A stretch of DNA of 64,000 bases, taken from assembly GCF_010725725.1 (NCBI RefSeq), contig NZ_AP022599.1:1116001-1180000 (forward strand), given 5' to 3'. Of the stretch, positions 20,281-29,780 are shown piece by piece; the stretch's first letter is position 1; each line of letters opens with the position of its first letter. The translations under genes were made by a program, and so were the position numbers. Source of the stretch: Mycolicibacterium pulveris (GTDB taxonomy: Bacteria > Actinomycetota > Actinomycetes > Mycobacteriales > Mycobacteriaceae). Below the pieces are notes generated by a model that was not told where the DNA came from, made no database searches, and was given only the letters and a program-made list of their open reading frames with translations.

Positions 20281-20415
20281 CTGTCGTGCGCCAATTGTTG
20301 GTGCATGCGTAGGAATTGATTTTCCGAAATCGGCGCCGACGGCGGCGGAGCAACCACGTGCGTCCCCTGCGCCACGCCTGTACCAGCCGCTTCGGGTGTG
20401 GTGACGGCGACGGCC

Positions 20416-21609
20416 TCAGTTCGCCGGACCATCGGGTACGCCCAGTGCCCGGGTGAACCCCGGCGGCACGAGCACGTGCTCGGGTCCGAGGTCGTGCACC
20501 GAGGCCAACCCCAGGCCCATCAGCGCCGAGTCGATACCGCCGCGCAGAATGTCGAGAACGTTCTCGACCCCGGCTTGTCCGTTGGCCGCCAGCCCCCACA
20601 GGTACGCGCGTCCGATCATCACCGCGCGCGCCCCCAGCGCCACCGCCTTGACCACGTCGCTACCGCGCCGCACACCCCCGTCGAGCAGCACCTCGATCTG
20701 GTCGCCGACCGCGCCGGCGATCGCGGGCAGCGCCCGGATCGATGCGGGCGTGCCGTCGAGGTTGTTGCCGCCGTGGTTGGACACCGAGATCGCCGAAACC
20801 CCCGCGTCCACAGCGCGTTTGGCGTCGTCCACCCGCATCACGCCCTTGAGCATGAACGGTCCGCCCCACAGCTCTCGCAGCCACGCGATGTCCTCCCACG
20901 TCGGCGGCGGGGTGGCCATCCACTGTCCGTACGCGGCGAAGAACGGCGGACCCGGTTCGCCGCGCGCCGCCTGGTTGGGCACCTGCAGGTTGGGCGGATG
21001 CAGAGTCTTGGCCCACTGCAGGAACCAGCGCGGCCGCGTCAACCCTTCGGGCAGCATCCGCAGGATGGTCGGCAGGTTCATCTGCTCGGGGATCTTCGGG
21101 CTCCCCCAGTCCCTGCCGTGCGAGAAGCTCCAGTCGGTGGTGGCGATCAGCCCGACGGCGCCGGCCTGCCGGGCCCGCTCCACCCGGCCCGCGATCTCGT
21201 CGCGGCTGCCGAGCCAGTACAGCTGGAAGAAGGTTTTCGGGTTGGCGGCGATCACCTCTTCGATCGGCTTGCTCGCGAACGACGACAGCCCCATCGCGGT
21301 ACCACGAGCGGCCGCGGCACGGGCGACGGCGACCTCGCCGTCCGGGTGTACCGCCTGCACACCCGTCGGCGAGATCATGATGGGCATTGAAATATCTTGT
21401 CCCATCACGGTTGTCGACAGTTCACGCTTCTCGACGGCGCCGATCACGCGCGGCGCGAACCCCAGTTCGGCGAAGGCCTCCACGTTGTCGCTGACCGTCA
21501 CGCCCTTCTCGCTGGCGGCGATCAGCGCGGCGTACACCGATTTGGGAAGTCGCTTCTTGGCCCGCTGCTGGGCCAGGGCGACCGTTTCGAACCAGGTATC
21601 TCGTGCCAT
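20416..21609 (-). CDS. mftD: Mycofactocin FMN-dependent oxidase MftD
   Basis: A 397-residue member of the FMN-dependent alpha-hydroxyacid dehydrogenase family (annotated lldD1 in M. tuberculosis). MftD deaminates AHDP to premycofactocin. SNHGGNNLDG holds the catalytic histidine, GGVRRGSDVVKA and GRAYLWG bind FMN phosphate. ATG 21609 lies two bases after mftC; the longer frame upstream runs inside mftC. Confidence 0.94.
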   Translation of the reverse strand: MARDTWFETVALAQQRAKKRLPKSVYAALIAASEKGVTVSDNVEAFAELGFAPRVIGAVEKRELSTTVMGQDISMPIMISPTGVQAVHPDGEVAVARAAAARGTAMGLSSFASKPIEEVIAANPKTFFQLYWLGSRDEIAGRVERARQAGAVGLIATTDWSFSHGRDWGSPKIPEQMNLPTILRMLPEGLTRPRWFLQWAKTLHPPNLQVPNQAARGEPGPPFFAAYGQWMATPPPTWEDIAWLRELWGGPFMLKGVMRVDDAKRAVDAGVSAISVSNHGGNNLDGTPASIRALPAIAGAVGDQIEVLLDGGVRRGSDVVKAVALGARAVMIGRAYLWGLAANGQAGVENVLDILRGGIDSALMGLGLASVHDLGPEHVLVPPGFTRALGVPDGPAN

Positions 21610-21611
21610 CG

Positions 21612-22817
21612 CTACACCGGGCTTTCGTTGCACAGCCGGGCCGGCGGTCTGGTCTGCAGCTTCAGCATGACCGGCTTGCCACGGGAGTGGTCGACGCTGG
21701 ATTTGGGTTTGACCCGCTCGCGGGCCAGCGCGGGCGCGCCGTAGCCTTCGACGCACTCAGGGTCGGGACCGTCCATCGGCAGGCCCGTGAAGAACTTGGC
21801 GGCCATGCAGCCACCGCGGCAGCTGTCGTAGTGGTTGCAGCTGGCGCACGCTCCCGCGGACTGCGGCTCGCGCAGTTCACGGAACAGCGGTGCGTTCTTC
21901 CACACATCCTGGAATTTGGTGCCGAAACCACTATCGCGCACCACGTTCCCGGCCAGGAAGCGGTCGTGGATGGCGAACGGGCACGCGTAGACATCGCCGA
22001 CCGGGTCGATGAGGCATACCACCCGGCCTGCCCCGCACAGGTTGAGACCGGCGAGCGCGCCGGGTTCCCCCAGCCCCGACAGGTGGAAGAACGAGTCGCC
22101 GGTCAGCACGCGGTCACCCTTGGCAACCAGCCAGTCATACAGCTGGACCTGCTGTTCGGCGGTGGGATGCAGGTCGTCCCACACGTCGGCGCCGCGGCCG
22201 GAGGGCCGCAGCCGTGTGATGCGCAGCGTCGCACCGTACTGCGCTGCCAGCGCGGCGAATTCGTCGAGCTGATCGACGTTGTGCCGGGTGACGACGACCG
22301 AGATCTTGGCGTCCTTGAAGCCGGCGTCGGCGAGGTTCTGCAGCGCACGGGTCGCCATCGCGAACGAGCCAGGGCCGCGCACAGCATCGTTGACCTCTGC
22401 GGTGGCCCCGTCGAGGGAGATCTGTACGTCGACGTAGTCGCTGGCGGCCAACCGGGCGGCCACCTCGGGGGTGATGCGCACCCCGTTGGTGGAGAACTTC
22501 ACGCCCACGTTGTGATCGGTGGCGTAGTCGACGAGTTCCCAGAAGTCCGGGCGCACAGTGGGTTCCCCGCCACCGATGTTGACGTAGAACACCTGCATGC
22601 GTTGGAGCTCGTCGATGATGTCCTTGCACTGCTGCGTGCTCAGCTCCCGTGGGTCGCGCTTACCCGACGAGGACAGGCAGTGCACACAGGCGAGGTTGCA
22701 CGCGTAGGTGAGTTCCCACGTCAGGCAGATCGGGGCATCCAGGCCGCGCTCGAACTGTTCGATGAGACGCGGCACCGGCTGCTGCGCCGGCGCGGGCGGA
22801 GATTCCACAGAGGTCAT
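21612..22817 (-). CDS. mftC: Mycofactocin radical SAM maturase MftC
   Basis: A 401-residue radical SAM/SPASM enzyme that decarboxylates the C-terminal tyrosine of MftA and then cross-links it to valine. The 4Fe-4S cluster cysteines are C40, C44 and C47 (CNLACVHC); the SPASM region near the C-terminus carries CPFA, CASCNHYDSCRGGC and a final conserved Cys. The start overlaps the mftB stop by four bases. Confidence 0.96.
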   Translation of the reverse strand: MTSVESPPAPAQQPVPRLIEQFERGLDAPICLTWELTYACNLACVHCLSSSGKRDPRELSTQQCKDIIDELQRMQVFYVNIGGGEPTVRPDFWELVDYATDHNVGVKFSTNGVRITPEVAARLAASDYVDVQISLDGATAEVNDAVRGPGSFAMATRALQNLADAGFKDAKISVVVTRHNVDQLDEFAALAAQYGATLRITRLRPSGRGADVWDDLHPTAEQQVQLYDWLVAKGDRVLTGDSFFHLSGLGEPGALAGLNLCGAGRVVCLIDPVGDVYACPFAIHDRFLAGNVVRDSGFGTKFQDVWKNAPLFRELREPQSAGACASCNHYDSCRGGCMAAKFFTGLPMDGPDPECVEGYGAPALARERVKPKSSVDHSRGKPVMLKLQTRPPARLCNESPV

Positions 22818-23113
22818 TGCGGCACCAGCATTTTCGATTGGGCAAGCACGCTGAGTGCATGCAGGTACGGAGCCTGCTGCGCGTCGTCGATTCCCGCGGC
22901 GCGGCAGGCGGATCGGGCGTCGGGGTGGTCACCCAGGGTGTTCACCACGTCGACGATCGTGCGGTTCTTGAGGAACGACAGCTTGCGCGTCCCGAAGTGG
23001 TAAAGCAGCGCCCCGAACGGCTCGGCCCGCACCGCCACCTGGTGGTGCAGCCGCCAGCCGCGGGTGGGGTCGAACGCCGTGTCGCTGCCGGACACCGCCG
23101 TCGACGAAGTCAC
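22814..23113 (-). CDS. mftB: Mycofactocin precursor-binding chaperone MftB
   Basis: A 99-residue PqqD-like RiPP recognition protein that presents MftA to Mft[25 protein letters not shown] is its diagnostic stretch (quoted core: [15 protein letters not shown]). It starts with GTG at 23113, two bases after the mftA stop, and is coupled to mftC by an ATGA overlap. Confidence 0.93.
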   Translation of the reverse strand: MTSSTAVSGSDTAFDPTRGWRLHHQVAVRAEPFGALLYHFGTRKLSFLKNRTIVDVVNTLGDHPDARSACRAAGIDDAQQAPYLHALSVLAQSKMLVPQ

Positions 23114-23115
23114 GG

Positions 23116-23208
23116 TCAGTAGACCCCGCACATCCCGTCGATCGACACCTCTTCGACCAGGGTCTCGGTCACCAGCTCGGCATCCTCGACCTGCTGATTC
23201 GGTTCCAT
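23116..23208 (-). CDS. mftA: Mycofactocin precursor peptide MftA
   Basis: A 30-residue ribosomal peptide. The leader has the acidic [14 protein letters not shown] region for binding MftB, and the C-terminal core is IDGMCGVY, whose final Val-Tyr becomes the redox-active cofactor. ATG 23208 has the purine-rich AAAGGTGG upstream. It is the first gene of mftABCDEFG. Confidence 0.97.
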   Translation of the reverse strand: MEPNQQVEDAELVTETLVEEVSIDGMCGVY

Positions 23209-23226
23209 GGCGGTCCACCTTTCGTG

Positions 23227-23267
23227 TCACAGGCTCTCGACATTTGTGAGCGAGATCGCAATAATAT
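23227..23267. promoter_or_regulatory. Divergent mftA/mftR promoter with probable MftR operator
   Basis: Overlapping -10 elements face both ways: TATTAT for mftA (minus strand, 23261-23266) and TAATAT for mftR (plus strand, 23262-23267). Immediately downstream of the mftA -10 is the interrupted palindrome TCACA-N13-TGTGA (23227-23249). A repressor bound there would sit over the mftA start of transcription. MftR is the obvious candidate; known MftR proteins respond to acyl-CoA. Confidence 0.6.
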
Positions 23268-23313
23268 GGCATCGAGTGCCGAAATCAAAGTGGCGGCTGC
23301 AGAAGGTGGGCTG

Positions 23314-23916
23314 ATGCGACCTGATCCCCCGCCCCGCGTGGGCCGTCGACGCTCCACGACCACCGACCACATCAGCAACGTCGCCATCGACCTGTTCACC
23401 GCTCGCGGGTTCGATGCCGTCAGCGTCGACGACGTCGCCGAGGCCGCGGGCATCGCGCGCCGCACGCTGTTCCGCTACTACCCCTCCAAGAACGCCTTGC
23501 CCTGGGGCGATTTCGACGCGCATCTGGCGCACCTGCGCGATCTGCTCGCCGACCTCGATCCGGCGGTACCGCTCGGCGCGGCGCTGCGCACCGCCCTGCT
23601 GGCGTTCAACACCTTCGACGAAGCCGAAACGGTGCGCCACCGGCAGCGGATGCGGGTGATCCTGGAAACCGCTGAACTGCAAGCGTATTCAATGACAATG
23701 TACGCCGGGTGGCGCGGCGTTGTCGCGGACTTCGTGGCGCGCAGGCTCGATGCCAAGCCGGCCGATCTGGCCCCGCAGACCGTGGCGTGGACCATGCTGG
23801 GGGTGGCGCTGTCGGCCTACGAACACTGGTTGGCAGACGAGACGGTTCCGCTGGCGCAGGCGCTGGGCGCCGCTTTCGACACCGTCAGCGACGGGTTCTC
23901 CGCGCTGGAACGGTGA
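23314..23916 (+). CDS. mftR: Mycofactocin cluster TetR-family regulator MftR
   Basis: A 200-residue TetR repressor with the DNA-binding helix-turn-helix in [19 protein letters not shown] and an all-helical ligand-binding domain. I chose ATG 23314 because GAAGG lies eight bases upstream and the product then begins [14 protein letters not shown], as in other mycobacterial MftR proteins; a start at 23224 would place 30 extra residues over the promoter. It is divergent from mftA. Confidence 0.9.
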   Translation: MRPDPPPRVGRRRSTTTDHISNVAIDLFTARGFDAVSVDDVAEAAGIARRTLFRYYPSKNALPWGDFDAHLAHLRDLLADLDPAVPLGAALRTALLAFNTFDEAETVRHRQRMRVILETAELQAYSMTMYAGWRGVVADFVARRLDAKPADLAPQTVAWTMLGVALSAYEHWLADETVPLAQALGAAFDTVSDGFSALER

Positions 23917-23980
23917 AACCCTCGGCCCACCGCGCGCAGCGACGCTAGCTTGGGGACAGCCGCAGGAGGGGATTTTCTCG

Positions 23981-25627
23981 ATGCCCGAGAAGAAGACTGG
24001 ACACGCTCTGCTGTTCGACGCGTTGTGGACCAAGGGCACCGCGTTCACCCGTGCGGAGCGTCGCGAGTTCGGCCTGTTGGGGCTGCTCCCGACCGCCGAG
24101 AAGACACTGGCCCAGCAGGCCGAGCACTGCTGGCATGAGTTCTGCCGCCGTCACGATCCGATCGACAAGCACATCTATCTGCGTGCGCTTCAGGACCGCA
24201 ACGAAACCTTGTTCTACCGGGTGTTGCACGACCACATCGCCGACATGATGCCGATCGTCTACACACCCACCGTCGGGGAGGCCTGCCAGCGTTTCAGCGA
24301 GATCTACCAACGACCGCGCGGGCTGTTCGTGTCCTACCCCGACCGCGACTCACTGCGCGAGGTGTTGCGCAACCGTCCGCAGCGCGACGTCGACGTCATC
24401 GTGGTCACCGACGGGCAGCGCATCCTCGGACTGGGCGACCAGGGCATCGGCGGGATGGGTATACCGATCGGCAAGCTGTCGCTGTACACCCTGATCGGTG
24501 GTATCGATCCCGCCCGCACGCTGCCGATCGTGCTCGATGTCGGCACCGACAACGTCGCGCTGCTCGAGGATCCCCAGTATCTCGGCTGGCGTCATCGCCG
24601 GATCGTGGGCGACGAATACCACGATTTCATCGATGAATTCGTCCGCACCGTAACCGACGAACTGCCGAACGTGCTGCTGCAGTGGGAGGACTTCGCCGGC
24701 GCGCATGCGCTGCCGATTCTGCAGCGCTACCGCGACCGGTTGCTCACGTTCAACGACGACATTCAGGGCACCGCGGCGGTGACCCTCGGCGCGCTGCATG
24801 GCGCGGCCAGGGTCGCGGGCCGCCCGTTGTCCCAACAGCAGGTGGTGATGCTGGGCGCCGGTTCGGCGGGGATCGGGGTGCTGCAGATGGTGCACCGCCA
24901 GATGGTCTCCGAGGGGTTGTCGGCACCGCAGGCCGCGGCGCAGATCTGGGCCGTCGACATCAACGGGCTGCTCACCGACGACCGCACCGACTTGTCCCCG
25001 AGCCAACGCGAGTTCGCCCAGCCGGCCGCCCGCGTCGCAGGCTGGGGCCTGTCCGGACCGGCCCAGCTGGCCGACATCGTGCAGCACGTCGAGGTGGGTG
25101 TGCTGATCGGACTGTCCACTGCGGCAGGGGCTTTCACCGAACCCATCGTCCGTGAGATCGCCGCCAAGACGGCGCGGCCCATCATCTTCCCGCTGTCCAA
25201 CCCCACCAGCCGTGCCGAGGCCCACCCGTCCGAGGTCGATGAATGGACCCAGGGCCGCGCGCTCATCGCCACCGGCTCCCCGTTCGGGCCGCTGCGCCGC
25301 GACGGTGTCGAACGCACGGTCGCCCAGTGCAACAACGCCTACATCTTCCCCGCCATGGGACTGGCCGTCACCGCCGCGCAGGCCACCCGGGTCACCGACG
25401 AGATGATGCGGGCCGCGGCGGCGGCACTCGGCGACGCCTCACCCGCGCTCACCGACCCGAACCAGCCGCTGCTGCCCGCGTGGTCGCAGGTTCCCGAGAT
25501 CGCCGAAGGCATCGCGCATGCCGTCGCCGTCCAGGCCGTCGCCGACGGTGTGGCCCCGCGGCGCAGCCCCACTGAGCTGTCGGCGCGGATCGCGCAGGTG
25601 CGTTGGACCCCGGAATACCGCGGTTGA
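23981..25627 (+). CDS. mez: NAD-dependent malic enzyme
   Basis: A 548-residue malate dehydrogenase (decarboxylating), the same length as M. tuberculosis Mez (Rv2332). VYTPTVGEACQ contains the catalytic tyrosine region, GIGGMGIPIGKL and the metal-binding FNDDIQGTA follow, and the dinucleotide fold is GAGSAGIGVL. It makes pyruvate and NADH from malate. AGGAGGG precedes the ATG. It is not normally part of the mycofactocin neighbourhood, so it may be an insertion into the backbone. Confidence 0.93.
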   Translation: MPEKKTGHALLFDALWTKGTAFTRAERREFGLLGLLPTAEKTLAQQAEHCWHEFCRRHDPIDKHIYLRALQDRNETLFYRVLHDHIADMMPIVYTPTVGEACQRFSEIYQRPRGLFVSYPDRDSLREVLRNRPQRDVDVIVVTDGQRILGLGDQGIGGMGIPIGKLSLYTLIGGIDPARTLPIVLDVGTDNVALLEDPQYLGWRHRRIVGDEYHDFIDEFVRTVTDELPNVLLQWEDFAGAHALPILQRYRDRLLTFNDDIQGTAAVTLGALHGAARVAGRPLSQQQVVMLGAGSAGIGVLQMVHRQMVSEGLSAPQAAAQIWAVDINGLLTDDRTDLSPSQREFAQPAARVAGWGLSGPAQLADIVQHVEVGVLIGLSTAAGAFTEPIVREIAAKTARPIIFPLSNPTSRAEAHPSEVDEWTQGRALIATGSPFGPLRRDGVERTVAQCNNAYIFPAMGLAVTAAQATRVTDEMMRAAAAALGDASPALTDPNQPLLPAWSQVPEIAEGIAHAVAVQAVADGVAPRRSPTELSARIAQVRWTPEYRG

Positions 25628-25676
25628 AAAAAGTTTCGCGGTGAGGCGTCGGAGTTCGGGCTCTAATGGCGACGAT

Positions 25677-26207
25677 ATGGGTGTGAGCGCCGAATCGGAT
25701 GGCGACGCCCCTCCACGGGCTCTGTTGGCGCTGTACGACGAAGCACTGCCGGTCGTGTACGGCTACTTCGTTCGGCGCTGCGGGGAGCGGGGCACCGCCG
25801 AGGACCTGACGTCGGAGACCTTTCTGGCGGCGATGGACGCCGCCCGTAAGAGCGCTCCGCCGCCGATCAGCGTGCCGTGGCTGCTCGGGGTGGCCCGCCA
25901 CAAACTGGCCGACCACTACCGCCGCCGTCACGACCGGTTTTCGGTTCCCGTCGCCGAGCTGCCCGAACCGCTCGACGCACCCGACGACTGGGACGCCGAG
26001 CTGGACCGCATCGTCGCCGAGAGCGTGCTCGCGAAGCTGCCCGAACAGCATCGCACCGTGCTGGCCCTGCGCTACATGGACGACTGTTCGGTGCCCGAGT
26101 GTGCCGAGCTGATCGGCCGCACCGTGCATGCCACCGAGGCGCTGTTGGTGCGGGCCCGCCGCGCCTTCAGAGCGCACTATCCGCGGCCGGAAGGAGGGAA
26201 GTCGTGA
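25677..26207 (+). CDS. ECF-type RNA polymerase sigma factor
   Basis: A 176-residue extracytoplasmic-function sigma factor. Region 2 is recognisable in YGYFVRRCGERGTAEDLTSETFLAA and region 4 in LPEQHRTVLALRYMDDCSVPECAELIGRTVHATEALLVRARRAF (key parts: EDLTSETFL, LPEQHRTVLALRY, TVHATEALLVRARR). No anti-sigma factor is apparent nearby. Its stop overlaps the GTG start of the next gene (GTGA), so it is translated with the glyoxalase-fold protein. The start is uncertain; a GTG two codons downstream is also possible. Confidence 0.85.
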   Translation: MGVSAESDGDAPPRALLALYDEALPVVYGYFVRRCGERGTAEDLTSETFLAAMDAARKSAPPPISVPWLLGVARHKLADHYRRRHDRFSVPVAELPEPLDAPDDWDAELDRIVAESVLAKLPEQHRTVLALRYMDDCSVPECAELIGRTVHATEALLVRARRAFRAHYPRPEGGKS

Positions 26208-27487
26208 ACAACAGCCACGACCCGTTGTCCGTGCTGCGCGGTGACGACCTTCCGGTCCAACCGGATCCGGCGTTCGCGGCCCGGTTGCGCGCACGACTCG
26301 AAGCAGCTGTGTCCCTTCCCCATCGAACTCAAGGAGTTGTCATGAGTGGCACCGACACCGCCATCGCCGAACTGGCCGAACCCACGACCGCCTCGGCCAC
26401 CGTGCCACGGTCCGCGGCGCTGCCGTATCTCGCGGTGTCGAATGCGCGCGAGGCCATCGCCTGGTACGTCGAGGCGCTGGGAGCCACGCTGGTCGGCGAG
26501 CCGATCGTGATGGACGACGGCCGCATCGGCCATGCGGAGCTGGCGCTGGCGGGCGGGGTGTTCTATCTCGCCGACGAGTACCCCGAGATCGGCATGAAAT
26601 CTCCTGCCCCGCAGGCTGTCTCCGTGATGCTGATGCTGGCCGTCCCGGATGCCGACGCGGCCGTCGAACGCGCCCGTGCCCACGGCGCGACGGTGCAGCA
26701 GGAGGTCCGGGAGGCCCACGGCACACGCAGCGCGGCCATCGTCGACCCGTTCGGGCACCGCTGGACGCTCAGCGGCCCGCTGACCGGCGCGGCGACCCCG
26801 ATCCAACACGGCGACGTCGGCTACGTCTCGCTGTGGACGCCCGACGCCGACCGGGCGGCGGCGTTCTACGGCCACGTCCTGGGCTGGACGTATAACCCCG
26901 CCACCCGCCAGGTCACCAACACCGACCAGCCGATCGGGCTCTTCTCGGTGTCGGGCACGCCGACGCTGTTCTGCTGCTACGCGGTCACCGACCTGGCCGG
27001 GGCCCGGCAGTCGATCCTCGACGGCGGCGGCAGCGTCGGCGAGGTGCGCGAGTTCGACTTCGGCACCGTGCTGGATGCGACCGACCCGGCGGGCGCGGCG
27101 TTCGCGGTGTTCGAGCCGGTCCCCGGCACACCGCGACCGAAGCTCAACGGGGCTGGGCCGGGCGAACTTTCATACATCACGTATGAGGTGGTCGACTCGG
27201 CGGCATTCAAGGCGTTCTACAGCCGGATCCTGTTCTGGTCGTTCGAGCCCGGCCGGGTGGACGACGGCTGGGGAATCCAGTACACCCATCCGATGGCCGG
27301 TGTCGCCGGCGGCAGCAGCCGATCGGTGACCGTCCCGATGTGGACCGTCGAGGACGTCGACGCCGCGGTCGCCCGGGTGGTCGAGGCAGGCGGCACGGTG
27401 GTCGAGCCGCCGTCGCAGCAGTCCTACGGCAAGTCGGCGCTGTGCACCGACGACCAGGGCACCCGCTTCTACCTCGGCCAGTTCTAG
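26204..27487 (+). CDS. Glyoxalase/bleomycin-resistance (VOC) superfamily protein, three repeats
   Basis: A 427-residue protein with three vicinal-oxygen-chelate modules: residues about 65-190 (PYLAVSNAREAIAWYVEALG), 200-310 (GYVSLWTPDADRAAAFYGHVLGW) and 315-425 (ELSYITYEVVDSAAFKAFYSRIL). The first 45 residues form a separate short segment with DPLSVLRG and PDPAFAARLRARLE, which in related actinobacterial pairs sits right after an ECF sigma gene. The GTG at 26204 overlaps the sigma-factor stop and has AAGGAGGG upstream. The substrate is unknown; an internal start at ATG 26341 would remove the N-terminal segment. Confidence 0.85.
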   Translation: MNNSHDPLSVLRGDDLPVQPDPAFAARLRARLEAAVSLPHRTQGVVMSGTDTAIAELAEPTTASATVPRSAALPYLAVSNAREAIAWYVEALGATLVGEPIVMDDGRIGHAELALAGGVFYLADEYPEIGMKSPAPQAVSVMLMLAVPDADAAVERARAHGATVQQEVREAHGTRSAAIVDPFGHRWTLSGPLTGAATPIQHGDVGYVSLWTPDADRAAAFYGHVLGWTYNPATRQVTNTDQPIGLFSVSGTPTLFCCYAVTDLAGARQSILDGGGSVGEVREFDFGTVLDATDPAGAAFAVFEPVPGTPRPKLNGAGPGELSYITYEVVDSAAFKAFYSRILFWSFEPGRVDDGWGIQYTHPMAGVAGGSSRSVTVPMWTVEDVDAAVARVVEAGGTVVEPPSQQSYGKSALCTDDQGTRFYLGQF

Positions 27488-27488
27488 T

Positions 27489-27537
27489 GATTTCGGCGCG
27501 TTTTGTCACGCTCACAGTGACAAAACGCGCCGAAATC
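27489..27537. terminator. Perfect 21-bp palindrome between convergent genes
   Basis: Arms 27489-27509 and 27517-27537 (starting GATTTCGGCGCG) pair without a mismatch around a seven-base loop. It lies between the VOC gene and the ferredoxin reductase gene, whose stops are 1 and 5 bases from the arms, so it serves as a two-way terminator. Confidence 0.85.
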
Positions 27538-27542
27538 GCGGT

Positions 27543-28715
27543 CTAGAGGACGTCGGCGATGGGGGCGCCCGCGGCGATCTTGCTGCGGGTCTTCATCACC
27601 TTGCCCGGCATGCCGCCGCCGACCACGCCGGCGACCACGCCGTCGCGCTCGTAGAACGCCAGGAACTTGCGTCCGTCGTCCGCGACGATGTGCACGGTGT
27701 CGGTGGCTTCGGGTTCGCCGAGGCACTGGATCTTGACGTCGTACTGGTCGCTCCAGAAGTACGGCACGGTAGTCACCGCGGGCACCTCCTGCCCGAGCAG
27801 CGCGGGCACCAGGACCCGGGCCTGGTCGGCGACGTTGCTCCAGTGTTCAACGCGCACTTGGTGTCCGACGGTGTTGCGCCAGGATGCGACGTCGCCGATC
27901 GCCCACACGTTGGCCGCGCTGGTCCGGCCGGCCGCGTCGCAGACGACGCCGTTGTCCAGCTCGATGCCGGAGCCCTCCAGCCAGTCGGTGGCCGGATGTG
28001 AACCGATCCCGACGACGACGAGGTCGGCGCTGAGTTCGGTGCCGTCGCTCAGCACCACCTTCTCGACGCGGTCGGTCCCGCTGACCTCGGTGACCCCCAC
28101 GCCGCAGTACACGTCGACGCCCTCGGCGCGGTGCAGCCGGGCGACGAGCTCGCCGATCTGCTCACCGAGCACCGACGCCAGCGGCGTGGGCTGCGGTTCG
28201 ACCAACGAGACCGCCACGCCCAGCTTGCGCAGGCTGGCCGCGACCTCGCAGCCGATGAAGCCGGCGCCGACGACAACCGCGCGCTGCGCCGAAGCGGCCT
28301 CCTTGCGCAGCGCCAGGCTTTCGTCGAAGTTACGCAGTACGTGGATGCCCGCCAGATCCGGGAACGACGGAATCCGTTTGGGCACCAGGCCGGTGGCGAT
28401 GATCAGCTCGTCGTAGCCCAGCTCGGTGCCGTCGGCCAGTGTCAGCGTCTTGGCGTCGGTGTCCACCGAGCGGGCCCCGTTGGAGAGGAGCACGGTGATG
28501 TCGTTCTCCTCGTAGAACTCCGCGGGCTTGAGCGTGACGTCGTCGGTCTCGGCGCGCAGAACTTCCTTGGACAGCGGCGGACGGTCATAGGGCAGGTGGT
28601 CCTCGTCGCTGACGATGGTCACCGGGCCGGTGTACTCCGAACGGCGCAGTTGTTCGGCCGTGCGGGCGGCCGCCAGCCCGCCACCGACGATGACGATGCC
28701 CCTAGCAGTGGTCAT
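27543..28715 (-). CDS. FAD-dependent ferredoxin reductase-type oxidoreductase (Rv0688-like)
   Basis: A 390-residue pyridine-nucleotide-disulphide-type flavoprotein of the rubredoxin/ferredoxin reductase group. The FAD site is IVGGGLAAARTAEQLR, the NAD site VVGAGFIGCEVAASL, and the second FAD motif WAIGDVASW. It probably supplies electrons from NADH to a ferredoxin for P450 or dioxygenase partners. Position and size match M. tuberculosis Rv0688. It is downstream of the SDR gene, 65 bases away, on the same strand. Confidence 0.88.
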   Translation of the reverse strand: MTTARGIVIVGGGLAAARTAEQLRRSEYTGPVTIVSDEDHLPYDRPPLSKEVLRAETDDVTLKPAEFYEENDITVLLSNGARSVDTDAKTLTLADGTELGYDELIIATGLVPKRIPSFPDLAGIHVLRNFDESLALRKEAASAQRAVVVGAGFIGCEVAASLRKLGVAVSLVEPQPTPLASVLGEQIGELVARLHRAEGVDVYCGVGVTEVSGTDRVEKVVLSDGTELSADLVVVGIGSHPATDWLEGSGIELDNGVVCDAAGRTSAANVWAIGDVASWRNTVGHQVRVEHWSNVADQARVLVPALLGQEVPAVTTVPYFWSDQYDVKIQCLGEPEATDTVHIVADDGRKFLAFYERDGVVAGVVGGGMPGKVMKTRSKIAAGAPIADVL

Positions 28716-28780
28716 GCGCAGTTTTTACACGATCGGCGCGGGGATGTGTCCCCCACCCCCTTGATGAGGCGCGTGGGCGG

Positions 28781-29776
<996 letters not shown>

Positions 29777-29780
<4 letters not shown>

